Assembly (NCBI GenBank): GCA_005518205.2
Contig: RFFC02000029.1
Span: forward strand, 21,683 to 85,682
DNA: 64,000 nt
Source of the DNA: Hormoscilla sp. GUM202
GTDB taxonomy: Bacteria > Cyanobacteriota > Cyanobacteriia > Cyanobacteriales > Desertifilaceae
Direction of reading: 5' to 3'
Each line of letters opens with the position of its first letter. Within the stretch, counting starts at the first letter, position 1. Shown piece after piece: positions 43,878-52,407 of this stretch. A program made the translations under genes and the position numbers. Below the pieces are notes generated by a model. It saw nothing but the letters and a program-made list of their open reading frames with translations. It ran no database searches and was not told the origin of the DNA.

Positions 43878-45407
43878 ATGCGCGTACCGACTGTGACTAT
43901 TTTGACTATGGCGGCGATCGCAGCTCCGGATGTTAATTCTCAGGCTAGCCCGATCGCGTCTTCTCCTTCTCCTGATTCTCGCCCATCGGCAGCATCGGAT
44001 ATGAATCGCGATCGCATATCCCCTGCACCCACTTCTATTAGCCCTCCAGAAATGATCGTATCTCAAGCTGCCAGCCCGGCAGGAGATTTGTCCGAACTCA
44101 AACAAGTTATTGCCGAAACTGTCGAAGAAAAGCTGGAGTCCGAACGGGTCAAGCAACGTAATTTTTGGCGCGATCGCCTGTCCGAAATCGACCGTACCCG
44201 GACGCTTCTGAATGCTTTTATTTTAATTTTTACTCTATTTACCATCGGGGGATGCAGCTTGTTTTGGCTTCTCTATCGCCGGGTAGTTAATCAGCTAGTC
44301 GAACAACTTAGATCCCAGCTAGATAAAATCGCTCAAACCGATCTTCACCTCCAGAATACTACCGAAACTGCTCGTCAGTTAGTTACCGAACTCAACCAAC
44401 AAATAGATGTCAATAGATGCCGCCCAAAGAGAGAGAGAAATGTGAGTGGTATCAAACCCAAGTGGCAAGAATTCCATCATTATGCTGACAATATTAATGA
44501 TTTTCAACAGCAAATTAGGCAGCAAATTGAAGAATTGAGCATTAGCTTTCAACAGCAATTCGGCAAAATTATTCAGGAGCAAGTATATCAGTTGGAATCA
44601 ACTGATAATTATCTAGCAGATTGTTTTATGCCTGCAACTAAATTAAATGAGCCGAGAAATGAAAATTTGGCTGATAATTTGGTCGCCCAAGCAAAAAGTA
44701 TAGCTTTTGAAGGGAAATACGAGCAGGCGATCGCCATTTATGACCGGAAAATTCAAATTAAACCTGATTGCTATGAAGCGTGGTATAATAGAGGAAAATT
44801 ATTGGCAAGATTGCAAGATTACGAGTCGGCTCTAATAGACTATGATAAGGCGATTGCAATCGAACCAGAAAAATATTAGGTTTGGTATAGCCGAGGGTTG
44901 GTATTGGAAAATTTGCAACGGGATGCTGAGGCGATCGCGTGCTACGATCGGGCAATTTCTCTGGAACCAGGCAAGTACGAACTCTGGTACGAACGAGGTA
45001 AGGCTTTGGAAAGATTGCAACGCTATTCGGAAGCTTTGGTTTCCTATGGCAAAGCTACTGCTATTCGACCCGATGACTGCCAATTGTGGTACGATCGGGG
45101 GGTGTTGCTTTCCAAAAGTCAGCGCTATGAAGAGGCGATCGCCTGTTACGACCGAGTAGTTGCTCTCAAACCAGACTATCCCCAAATTTGGCACAGTCGC
45201 GGTGTCGTTCTGGAAAAAATGCAACAGTATCAAGAGGCGATCGCTTCCTACGAGCGGGCGATCGCCCTCAACCAGCATGATTATGAATCTTGGCGCAGTC
45301 GCGGCACGGCCCTGGCAGGTTTGCAAAAGTATCAGGAGGCGATCGCCTGTTTTAGCAAAGCCATGGAAATCCAGAATCAATTAGAAACGGCTGCTGGTGA
45401 CCGGTGA
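43878..45407 (+). pseudogene. TPR-repeat membrane protein with one in-frame amber codon
   Basis: From ATG 43878: signal-like start MRVPTVTILTMAAIAAPDVN, a Ser/Pro-rich stretch, one membrane span (LLNAFILIFTLFTIGGCSLF, near residue 112-131), a coiled coil, then TPR units from about 272. At 44877-44879 TAG follows AIAIEPEKY; the same frame then continues VWYSRGLVLENLQRDAEAIA with five more TPR units to 45407. A single base change (TAG from a sense codon) would restore a protein of 509 residues. The longer upstream frame to 43212 crosses repeat A and is not believed. Confidence 0.85.
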
Positions 45408-45558
45408 CTGATGATGTGGGGCTGAGGAAAAGGGAAAGGGTTACTGACCGATGCCCTTCGCTTTTGTTAAGTTTTGTGACAATTAGATCCCAAAGCGGGC
45501 TGCGATCGGTTATGTTAGAATGTATGCTAAATAACAAAGAGGCGAAAACAGAAACTAT

Positions 45559-46266
45559 ATGGCTTGCGCTTTGGTTACAGGTGGCGTCAGACGCATTGGG
45601 AGAGCGATCGCCCAGGAGTTGGCTTCATTGGGGTATGATTTAGCAATTCATTATCATAGTTCCAGCGCCAGTGCCGAGAGGTTACGTGTCCAGATCCAGT
45701 CTCAGGGTAGAACTTGTAAAATTTATCAGGCAAACCTAGAGCGCGATCGGGATATACTTAACCTGTTGGCAAGAGTGAAAGCAGACTTTCAGGATCTAGA
45801 AGTATTGGTCAATAATGCCTCAATATTTGAACCGGCAACTATAAAAAATACGGAGATGGAGTTGTTCGATCGTCACTTGGCGGTTAACCTGAAAGCGCCT
45901 TTCTTCTTAATCCGGGATTTTGCTCGCTTTGTTGGCACAGGAAATATTATCAACATTATAGACACTCGCATGAGCAAGAATGATTATACCTATGCTGCTT
46001 ATACTTTAGCTAAGAAATCTCTGGCGGATTTAACCTCAATGGCAGCTTTGGAGTTAGCTCCCGATATTCGAGTTAATGGCATCGCACCGGGATTTATTTT
46101 AGCACCAGAAGGGGCAAGTCAGGATTATCTAGACAAGTTAAAACAAAAACTGCCAATGTGTCAGCAGGGAAATGTAAAGCAAATTTGTCAAGCTATGATA
46201 TATTTGTTGGAGAATGATTTTGTGACTGGGCAGCTGTTATTTGTCGATGGAGGTCAACATTTATAA
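45559..46266 (+). CDS. SDR reductase of the pteridine-reductase type (FolM-like)
   Basis: 235 residues. The cofactor motif reads TGGVRRIGRAIAQ (residues 7-19), the TGxxxRxG form of pteridine reductases rather than the common TGxxxGxG. NNAS near 88, YTLAKKS with the catalytic Tyr/Lys near 150, and FVDGGQHL at the end. It is followed by folB and folK on the same strand, so it probably reduces dihydropterin or dihydrofolate in folate metabolism. Confidence 0.8.
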   Translation: MACALVTGGVRRIGRAIAQELASLGYDLAIHYHSSSASAERLRVQIQSQGRTCKIYQANLERDRDILNLLARVKADFQDLEVLVNNASIFEPATIKNTEMELFDRHLAVNLKAPFFLIRDFARFVGTGNIINIIDTRMSKNDYTYAAYTLAKKSLADLTSMAALELAPDIRVNGIAPGFILAPEGASQDYLDKLKQKLPMCQQGNVKQICQAMIYLLENDFVTGQLLFVDGGQHL

Positions 46267-46330
46267 ACTGTTACCAGTTGTAATGAAGATGAAGTAGTCA
46301 ACTTTAATTGTCTGTAAAAAAGGAAGAGCA

Positions 46331-46750
46331 ATGACCAATAACATGTTAACATTAAAAAGGGAAGAAAAAGGTCAAAAAAAAGACAAAAATTATGTGGATT
46401 TTGCCGTGTTCGAGATCGAAAATTTAAGGCTCAGAACAGTAATTGGATTTAATGATTGGGAAAGGGAAAATAAGCAAGATGTGATCGTTAATATCAAGGC
46501 AAAGTTTAAGGTAGGCAAAGCGGCGCAGACTGATAGAGTTGAAGATACAGTCAACTATAAAACGATTGTGAAGCAGGTGATAAATCTGGTGGAAAAAAGC
46601 GATTGTAATTTGCTGGAAACTCTCGCTCAAATGATTTTAGATATTGTCATGGAAAATCCTCTGATTGTTTGGGCGAAAGTGAAAGTGGATAAACCTTTTG
46701 CTTTGCGATTTGCTGATTCGGTTTCTATTAAATTGAAGGCGACCAGATGA
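46331..46750 (+). CDS. folB: Dihydroneopterin aldolase
   Basis: 139 residues, with an N-terminal extension of about 25 (MTNNMLTLKREEKGQKKDKN). Core: FEIENLRLRTVIGFNDWERENKQDV, DTVNYKTIVKQVINLVEKS, LLETLAQMILDIVM and VKVDKPFALRFADSV match the FolB/FolX tunnelling fold. It cleaves dihydroneopterin to hydroxymethyl-dihydropterin. The stop overlaps the folK start by four bases (ATGA). Confidence 0.85.
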   Translation: MTNNMLTLKREEKGQKKDKNYVDFAVFEIENLRLRTVIGFNDWERENKQDVIVNIKAKFKVGKAAQTDRVEDTVNYKTIVKQVINLVEKSDCNLLETLAQMILDIVMENPLIVWAKVKVDKPFALRFADSVSIKLKATR

Positions 46751-47139
46751 ATGAAGTGATAATTAGTGTTGGCTCTAATATAGAGCCAGAAATCAACATT
46801 GAGATCGCTAGGGAGAAGATATCGGAAAAATATAAGTTTGTCAAGCAATCTCAGTTTTACCGAACTAGACCGATCGGGTTTACGGAACAGCCAGATTTTC
46901 TGAATGGTGCATATCTTATCCAGACGGAAGATAGTCACCCAACTCTGCGCGAAAAGCTCAAACAAATTGAAATTGACATGGGGAGGGTGAAAACAGAAAA
47001 TAAGAATGGACCGCGCTGTATAGATTTAGATATTGTGGTATGGAACCGAGAAATTGTCGATCTAGATTTTTATCAGCGCGATTTCATTCAAAAAACTGTG
47101 CTAGAGTTAATTCCGGATTTAAGTTGTTCGGAAAGCTGA
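46747..47139 (+). CDS. folK: Hydroxymethyldihydropterin pyrophosphokinase (short)
   Basis: 130 residues; the family is usually about 150-170. SVGSNIEPEINI at the start, FYRTRPIGFTEQPDFLNGAY, and the signature GPRCIDLDIVVWNRE with the Mg-binding Asp pair. The usual HPRLxxRxFVLxPL segment is missing or altered (DFYQRDFIQKTVLELIPDLS), so the C-terminus may be degenerate. Third gene of the pterin operon. Confidence 0.82.
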   Translation: MNEVIISVGSNIEPEINIEIAREKISEKYKFVKQSQFYRTRPIGFTEQPDFLNGAYLIQTEDSHPTLREKLKQIEIDMGRVKTENKNGPRCIDLDIVVWNREIVDLDFYQRDFIQKTVLELIPDLSCSES

Positions 47140-47148
47140 AGGATGATA

Positions 47149-47612
47149 TTAACCGAGACAAGCTGCTAAATCTTCATCGGGAGTCCCGATCGCCTGTAAA
47201 TTGTACTTCTGGGAGAGCAAATTAAATACATTGGGAGTGATAAAGGCGGGCAGAGTCGGTCCCAAGCGGATGTCCTTAATTCCCAGGTAAAGTAATGTTA
47301 ACAGCACGGCGACTGCTTTTTGCTCGTACCAGGAAAGAATCATGGACAGGGGCAATTCATTCACATCCATATTAAAGGCATTCGCCAAACCCAGGGCTAT
47401 TTGAATCGCTGAATAGGCATCATTACATTGACCGACATCCATTAACCGGGGAATGCTGCCTATTTCTCCCAGTTGCTGGTCGAAAAAGCGGAATTTCCCG
47501 CAGGCGAGAGTCAATACCACGCAGTCGGAGGGGACTTTTTCCACAAATTCAGTATAGTAGTTGCGATCGGGTTTTGCCCCGGGAATGCCTGGATATCCCA
47601 CTGGCCCGATAT
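47149..47612 (-). pseudogene. hcp: Hybrid cluster protein (hydroxylamine reductase), C-terminal remnant
   Basis: About 150 of some 550 residues: GPVGYPGIPGAKPDRN, VVLTLACGKFRF (cluster Cys), IPRLMDVGQCNDAYSAIQIA (cluster Cys), LPLSMILSWYEQKAVAVLLT and PAFITPNVFNLL. The hybrid-cluster cysteines nearer the N-terminus are gone, and a TAA closes the frame just upstream. The missing end faces the beheaded Crp/Fnr gene. Confidence 0.88.
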
Positions 47613-47639
47613 TGAAAGTTTACATTGGTCATGGTGGCA

Positions 47640-47860
47640 AACAGGGCCTATCTCTTGTTTTTGGGCGATCGGACGGCGATGAGATAAAATTAGATATGAC
47701 GAAGGGTCAGCTAGCAGCTTTTTTAGGGACAATTCCCGAGACCCTATCCCGGGTCTTTGCTAAACTGAGTCAGTCCGGGATAATTGACATTAATGGTTCT
47801 CGGATTACTTTATTAAACAGAGAACAGCTACAGGTTTTAGCTGAAGGCAGAAAAATTTAG
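47640..47860 (+). pseudogene. Crp/Fnr-family regulator, C-terminal HTH remnant
   Basis: EIKLDMTKGQLAAFLGTIPE, TLSRVFAKLSQSGIIDING and RITLLNREQLQVLAEG form the winged helix-turn-helix of Crp/Fnr proteins. The cNMP-binding-type sensor half is absent. In many bacteria a Crp/Fnr gene lies divergently beside hcp; here both 5' halves and the shared promoter are missing between about 47612 and 47640. Confidence 0.82.
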
Positions 47861-47888
47861 ATTCAGTTACTTGAGATGAAAATTAGTT

Positions 47889-48572
47889 ATGAAGCGAGAT
47901 GAAGCATTAACTATTCTGACAACCCACGCCGAGGAAATTCAAAACTATGGCGTGAAATCTTTGGCAATGTTTGGTTCCGTGGCCCGGAATGAAGGGAGGC
48001 CAGATAGCGATCTGGATCTCTTGGTAGAGTGGGAATCTGGTAAGCGGATCGGGTGGTCTGATTTTGTGGAAATTCAGCAATACCTGGAAAATATTTTGGC
48101 ATGCCAGGTGGATCTCGTTGTTCCTAAAGAGTTGAAACCCAGACTGCGCGATCGCATTCTCAGGGAAGCTTTACCCGTACTGCCGGTTACCAGTCAGAAG
48201 GTTGTTACTCAGGAGGTTGCTTATAATATGCCGCGCAAAGATTGGAAAATTTACATTGAGGATATTCTCGGGTCTATTACCGATATTCAGAGTTTCGCTG
48301 TTGATTTCGACTTCGAGACTTTTATAACCGATAAAAGGACGGTAAATGCAGTGCTGCACTCTTTCATGATTATCGGTGAAGCGGCGCGGAAAATTACTCC
48401 AGAAGTTGAGACTCGCTATTCCCAAATTACTTGGCCGCAAATGCGGGGAATGCGCAACCGCATTGTGCATGAATATCGCGATGTGGACTTGGAAAAGGTT
48501 TGGGATATTATCCAAAATGAACTGCTACCTCTGGTGCCGCAATTACAATCTTTATTGGATGAACCAGACTAA
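47889..48572 (+). CDS. MntA-type nucleotidyltransferase antitoxin fused to HepT-type HEPN toxin
   Basis: 227 residues. N-terminal minimal nucleotidyltransferase: GSVARNEGRPDSDLDLLVEW (residues 29-48) with the GSx..DxD catalytic pattern. C-terminal HEPN domain from MPRKDWKIYIEDILGSI to the RNRIVH motif (189-194), the RNase Rx4H signature, then EYRDVDLEKVWDIIQNELLP. In the usual MntA-HepT pair these are separate genes and the antitoxin AMPylates the toxin. Here no stop separates them. AGGAGG at 48211-48216 lies before an internal ATG at 48228, so free HEPN may also be made. Confidence 0.88.
   Translation: MKRDEALTILTTHAEEIQNYGVKSLAMFGSVARNEGRPDSDLDLLVEWESGKRIGWSDFVEIQQYLENILACQVDLVVPKELKPRLRDRILREALPVLPVTSQKVVTQEVAYNMPRKDWKIYIEDILGSITDIQSFAVDFDFETFITDKRTVNAVLHSFMIIGEAARKITPEVETRYSQITWPQMRGMRNRIVHEYRDVDLEKVWDIIQNELLPLVPQLQSLLDEPD
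48211..48216 (+). promoter_or_regulatory. Internal Shine-Dalgarno before the HEPN domain
   Basis: AGGAGG, 11 bases upstream of the in-frame ATG at 48228, where stand-alone HepT proteins normally begin (MPRKDW). It is likely a relic of the two-gene arrangement and may still start a separate toxin chain. Confidence 0.6.
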
Positions 48573-48587
48573 CAAACCGGGCGATCT

Positions 48588-48704
48588 TCAGGTACGAGAT
48601 ATATTTATGCTCTGGGAGTTACCCCTGATGTAGAATCGGCTAGGGAAGCGATAAAATGGGTGAATTGGGGAATTGACCCAGATGAGTTTTCGGTGCAGAG
48701 TTAG
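48588..48704 (+). pseudogene. C-terminal fragment, DUF6745-like
   Basis: SGTRYIYALGVTPDVESARE then AIKWVNWGIDPDEFSVQS and a stop. This end is typical of a cyanobacterial family I believe is DUF6745. No upstream portion is present. Confidence 0.45.
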
Positions 48705-48800
48705 TAGGCATCGCCCGCCAAAAGGTTGGCCACACAGATTTAATGTTAAGATAGAGAAAATGCGATCGCCTCTTATTTGGTAAAGAGAAGGAGAGAGAAA

Positions 48801-49229
48801 ATGGGAGAAGTAAAAGTAAAGGTGAAACTAACCAATGCTGTGGATCTGGGGTTAGTGCGGCAGCGGAGGGGGCCCGGAGCGTGGACAATGCCCATAGGAG
48901 AAGTTCATTCCTATGAAGCAGATGCTTTAGTTGATACAGGATGTATTTCATTAGTGCTGCCATCCCATGTAGTCAGGAAATTGGGTCTGGAACGGCGCGG
49001 CAAACAGGTGGCCAGGTACGCAGATGGGCGGCGTGAAGAAGTGGATGTGACCGAAGCAGTAGAAGTGGAGATCGCGGGGCGAACTGTATTGCAAGAAGCA
49101 CTGGTATTAGGCGACACAGTTCTAATTGGACAAACTATTCTCGAAAGGATGGATCTGCATGTAGACTGTCCGGGACGGCGATTATTGCCAAACCCAGAAC
49201 ATCCGGATCAACCAGTGTTAAGGGTATAA
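48801..49229 (+). CDS. Clan AA (retropepsin-like) aspartic protease
   Basis: 142 residues from the ATG at 48801, chosen because AAGGAGAGAG precedes it; the frame is also open to a TTG at 48777. EADALVDTGCISLVLPSHVV holds the catalytic D-T-G (residues about 47-49), with the family pattern VLGDTVLIGQTILERMDLHV later. Near residue 21, RQRRGPGAW is encoded by GCAGCGGAGGGGGCCCGGAG, a GC-rich repeat inserted in frame where relatives have other residues. Small proteases of this type are common and of unknown function in cyanobacteria; they act as dimers. Confidence 0.8.
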   Translation: MGEVKVKVKLTNAVDLGLVRQRRGPGAWTMPIGEVHSYEADALVDTGCISLVLPSHVVRKLGLERRGKQVARYADGRREEVDVTEAVEVEIAGRTVLQEALVLGDTVLIGQTILERMDLHVDCPGRRLLPNPEHPDQPVLRV

Positions 49230-49257
49230 CCAGGGGATAATAGGCGAAAACTCCCCA

Positions 49258-49392
49258 AACCGGGTTTAAAAGAGAAACCCGGTTTCCTTAGGGAGCATCT
49301 CTTTAATGAAATTTAGCCCCTGCGCTTTGTTTGTGTAGCCCCAGTCTTTAGGCTGGGGGCTGGGGGTGTGGTAGCGGAAACCGGGTTTCTTG
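49258..49392. repeat. AAACCGGGTTT palindromes and a CCCCAG hairpin before ndhB
   Basis: AAACCGGGTTTAAAAGAGAAACCCGGTTTCC-type inverted pair at about 49258-49288, AGCCCCAGTCTTTAGGCTGGGGGCT hairpin at about 49336-49360, and GAAACCGGGTTTCTT at 49377-49391. The first may terminate the protease gene. Confidence 0.65.
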
Positions 49393-49492
49393 GCCGGGAC
49401 TCATCAAAAAAGTCCCGATCGTCTATATGATAAGGAATGTTAAGTTGACCTACCCACACTCTTGGGATCGTAAACAAAACCTCATAGAACCT

Positions 49493-51061
49493 ATGGATTT
49501 TGCTACACTTGCTGCCCAGCTCAACGCCGGGACGATTTTGCCAGAGATGATCGTGATTATCACTCTCCTGGCGGTATTGATGGCTGACCTGATAGCTGGC
49601 AGATCCTCCTCTCGCTGGACTCCCTATCTGGCGATCGCGGGACTGGGACTGGCGATCTTTGCCCTGCTTTTCCAATGGGATACCGAAAACCCGATCGCCT
49701 TTCTGGGAGGCTTTAACGGGGATGCCCTCAGCGTAATCTTTCGGGGTATCATCGCCCTGTCAGCTTTGGTGACTATTTTAATGTCCGTTACCTACGTGGA
49801 AGAGACGGGCAGTGCCTTGGGGGAATTTATCAGCATTTTGCTCACCGCCACCCTGGGAGCCATGTTTCTCTCCGGTGCCGACGAGTTGGTGACCATCTTT
49901 GTCTCCCTGGAAACCCTCAGTATCTCTTCCTACCTGCTGACAGGATACCTGAAGCGCGACCCCCGTTCCAATGAAGCGGCTTTGAAATATCTGCTGATCG
50001 GCGCGGCCAGTTCCGCTGTCTTCCTCTACGGCACCTCCTTATTATACGGTTTGTCTGGCGGCGAGACCAAACTGGGCGCGATCGCTTCCCAGATGGCAGA
50101 TAGCAGCGGCGGTTCTAATATCGGTTTAGTCATCGCCCTGGTGTTTGTGATCGCCGGTATCGCCTTTAAGATCTCGGCGGTCCCCTTCCACCAATGGACG
50201 CCGGACGTATACGAAGGGTCTCCCACCCCGGTAGTGGCCTTCCTCTCGGTAGGTTCCAAGGCCGCAGGTTTCGCCTTGGCCATCCGTCTGCTGCTGACGG
50301 CCTTTCCCCTGGTATCGGAACAATGGCATTTGGTCTTTACGGCCCTGGCGGTTCTCAGCATGATCTTGGGGAACGTGGTCGCCCTGGCCCAAACTAGCAT
50401 GAAGCGACTATTGGCTTATTCTTCTATCGGTCAAGCTGGTTTCGTGATGATTGGTTTTCTGGCAGGCACCCAAGCGGGATATTCCAGCATGGTCTTTTAC
50501 CTGATAGCTTACCTATTCATGAACTTAGGGGGCTTCACCTGCGTGATCCTCTTCTCCCTGCGGACGGGTAGCGACCAAATTAGCGCCTATTCCGGTTTAT
50601 ATCAAAAAGACCCGCTGCTGACTTTGGGGTTAAGCATCTGTCTGCTTTCTTTGGGAGGGATACCGCCTTTGGTTGGTTTCTTCGGGAAAATTTACCTGTT
50701 CTGGGCAGGTTGGCAAGCAGGACTTTACGCCTTGGTGATTCTGGGGTTAATTACTAGCGTGGTTTCCATCTACTATTACATCCGCGTTGTCAAGATGATG
50801 GTGGTCAAGGAACCCCAGGAAATGTCCTACGTGGTGAAAAATTACCCGGAAGTGCGCTGGAATATTCCCGGTATGCGACCTTTACAAGTGGGTTTGGTGC
50901 TGTCTTTGATTGCTACCTCTCTGGGGGGCATTCTTTCTAACCCCCTCTTTACTATCGCTAATGATTCTATCACTCGCACGCCCCTGCTGCAAGCCGCGAT
51001 CGTCCAGACAGAATCTGTTGCTTCTCTACCTGTAGAACCAAATTTACCTTTGTCTGAGTAG
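49493..51061 (+). CDS. ndhB: NAD(P)H-quinone oxidoreductase subunit 2
   Basis: 522 residues from ATG 49493 (MDFATLAAQLNAGTILPEMI), the usual NdhB start; a longer frame from 49427 is not like the family. About 14 membrane spans, with the proton-antiporter signatures ADELVTIFVSLETLSISSYL, RDPRSNEAALKYLLIGAASS, and FHQWTPDVYEGSPTPVVAFL. NdhB is a proton-pumping subunit of the thylakoid NDH-1 complex used in cyclic electron flow, respiration and carbon uptake. Intact. Confidence 0.96.
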   Translation: MDFATLAAQLNAGTILPEMIVIITLLAVLMADLIAGRSSSRWTPYLAIAGLGLAIFALLFQWDTENPIAFLGGFNGDALSVIFRGIIALSALVTILMSVTYVEETGSALGEFISILLTATLGAMFLSGADELVTIFVSLETLSISSYLLTGYLKRDPRSNEAALKYLLIGAASSAVFLYGTSLLYGLSGGETKLGAIASQMADSSGGSNIGLVIALVFVIAGIAFKISAVPFHQWTPDVYEGSPTPVVAFLSVGSKAAGFALAIRLLLTAFPLVSEQWHLVFTALAVLSMILGNVVALAQTSMKRLLAYSSIGQAGFVMIGFLAGTQAGYSSMVFYLIAYLFMNLGGFTCVILFSLRTGSDQISAYSGLYQKDPLLTLGLSICLLSLGGIPPLVGFFGKIYLFWAGWQAGLYALVILGLITSVVSIYYYIRVVKMMVVKEPQEMSYVVKNYPEVRWNIPGMRPLQVGLVLSLIATSLGGILSNPLFTIANDSITRTPLLQAAIVQTESVASLPVEPNLPLSE

Positions 51062-51210
51062 TAGTTAGCCCGCCGAGGGTTCAAACCCCCGCGTTATAGC
51101 TAAAGTAGTTAGCCCGCCGAGGGTTCAAACCCCCGCGTTATAGCTAAAGTAGTTAGCCCGCCGGGGGTTCAAACCCCCGGCTAATAGCTAAAGTCGGTTA
51201 AAACCGACTA
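51061..51210. repeat. Interspersed repeat family B: three 44-bp units plus hairpin
   Basis: Units at 51061-51104, 51105-51148 and 51149-51192 start GTAGTTAGCCCGCCGAGGGT and contain GGGTTCAAACCC. The third has CCGGGGG/CCCCCGG, a better stem. GTCGGTTAAAACCGAC follows. The single copy at 19960-20016 is of the same family. No spacers of unrelated sequence, so not CRISPR. Confidence 0.85.
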
Positions 51211-51338
51211 AGAGGATAATGCTTAAACATGTCAATTTTTTGGCAAAATGGTATTAAGATCGTACCCGTTATCGCTTATTTATAAGATGCATTTGATTTG
51301 CAAGAGAACATAAGAATAAATTTATTATCCCATAAAGT

Positions 51339-51755
51339 ATGTCAAAGGATACATTTCACGCAGCCGTCAAAAATGCGTTAATCAAAGAGGGATGGCAAAT
51401 CACCCACGACCCATTTCCTATTGTTTATGGAAACGTCAATATGTTAATCGACCTGGGGGCTGAAACTTTAATCGCAGCGGAAAACAGCCAGGAAAAAATT
51501 GCTGTTGAAATCAAAAGTTTTTTACCGCAAGCATCGGCGATATCTGAATTTCATACAGCATTAGGACAATACATAAATTACCGAAGAGCCTTGAGCGTCA
51601 AAGAAGCTGAAAGAAATCTTTATCTTGCGGTACCGATAATAGCATATAACACGTTTTTTCAACTAGAGTTTCCCAAACTAATGATTGAAGAGAATTCAGT
51701 TAAGCTAATTATATACGATCCTGAAGAGGAGGCACTCGTCCAATGGAAAAACTAG
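51339..51755 (+). CDS. xisH: XisH-family protein (fdxN element excision controlling factor)
   Basis: 138 residues: MSKDTFHAAVKNALIKEGWQ, ITHDPFPIVYG, AENSQEKIAVEIKSFL and SEFHTALGQYINYR are characteristic of XisH. The E...EIK pattern resembles a restriction-endonuclease-like fold. In heterocystous cyanobacteria XisH and XisI are needed for excision of the fdxN element by XisF; most copies, like this one, have no such element nearby. Overlaps xisI by 13 bases. Confidence 0.92.
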   Translation: MSKDTFHAAVKNALIKEGWQITHDPFPIVYGNVNMLIDLGAETLIAAENSQEKIAVEIKSFLPQASAISEFHTALGQYINYRRALSVKEAERNLYLAVPIIAYNTFFQLEFPKLMIEENSVKLIIYDPEEEALVQWKN

Positions 51756-52078
51756 AAGCATATCGTCATTGCATTCAAGAATTATTATTAGATTACAGTC
51801 AACACAAGCCCGCCCACGGCGAAATAGAAGTTGAAACGATTTTCGATGTCGCAGGTAATCATTACCAAATTGTTTACCTGGGTTGGGAGCGGCAAACATG
51901 GATACATAGTTGTATAATTCATTTGGATATCAAAGATGAAAAAATCTGGATTCAGTGGAATGCAACGGAGATAGACTTGGCGGCTGAATTAGTAGCAAGA
52001 GGCGTAGAAAACCAGGACATTGTTATCGGGTTTCATTCTCCGTTTATGAGGAAGTTTACTCCCTACGCTGTTGGTTAG
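51743..52078 (+). CDS. xisI: XisI-family protein
   Basis: 111 residues: MEKLEAYRHCIQELLLDYSQ, HYQIVYLGWERQTWIHSCII and WIQWNATEIDLAAELVARGV, IVIGFHSPFMRKFT are the family pattern. Always paired with XisH. An orphan xisHI pair may function as a toxin-antitoxin-like or mobile defence module; that role is inference. Confidence 0.92.
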   Translation: MEKLEAYRHCIQELLLDYSQHKPAHGEIEVETIFDVAGNHYQIVYLGWERQTWIHSCIIHLDIKDEKIWIQWNATEIDLAAELVARGVENQDIVIGFHSPFMRKFTPYAVG

Positions 52079-52125
52079 ATTATCTCTTCTCTGCCGTGGC
52101 GAACCACGTTTCCCACTTTTTCCTT

Positions 52126-52407
52126 TTAGTTACTTACTCCTGCCCGCCAAATCTTGATAGTATCGTCATCACTGCCACTGGCTAAAGTCTTGCCATCGGG
52201 GCTGAACGCGACAGACCCGACTATGCTTGAATGCCCGGTGAGGGTAGCGATTTCTCGGAATGTCTCCAAACTCCAGATTGTGATAGTATCGTCACTACGG
52301 CCACTGGCTACAGTCTTGCCATCAGGGCCGATCGCGACGGAATAGACAGAGCCTGAATGGCCGCCGAGGGTTGTGGCAAGAGTCGCCTTTTTCCAGTACC
52401 AGTTCAA
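52126..52407 (-). pseudogene. WD40 fragment (two repeats)
   Basis: GHSGSVYSVAIGPDGKTVAS and GHSSIVGSVAFSPDGKTLAS, ending DDDTIKIWRAGVSN. It is the last two blades of a WD40 protein; the frame opens at a junction with the RAYT remnant near 52385-52407. No start of its own in family context. Confidence 0.75.

Noticed and set aside
51061..51192. Possible CRISPR array or tRNA-like elements (GGGTTCAAACCC)
   Set aside because: The units are contiguous with no unrelated spacers, and no acceptor or anticodon stems surround the T-loop-like motif. It is repeat family B.
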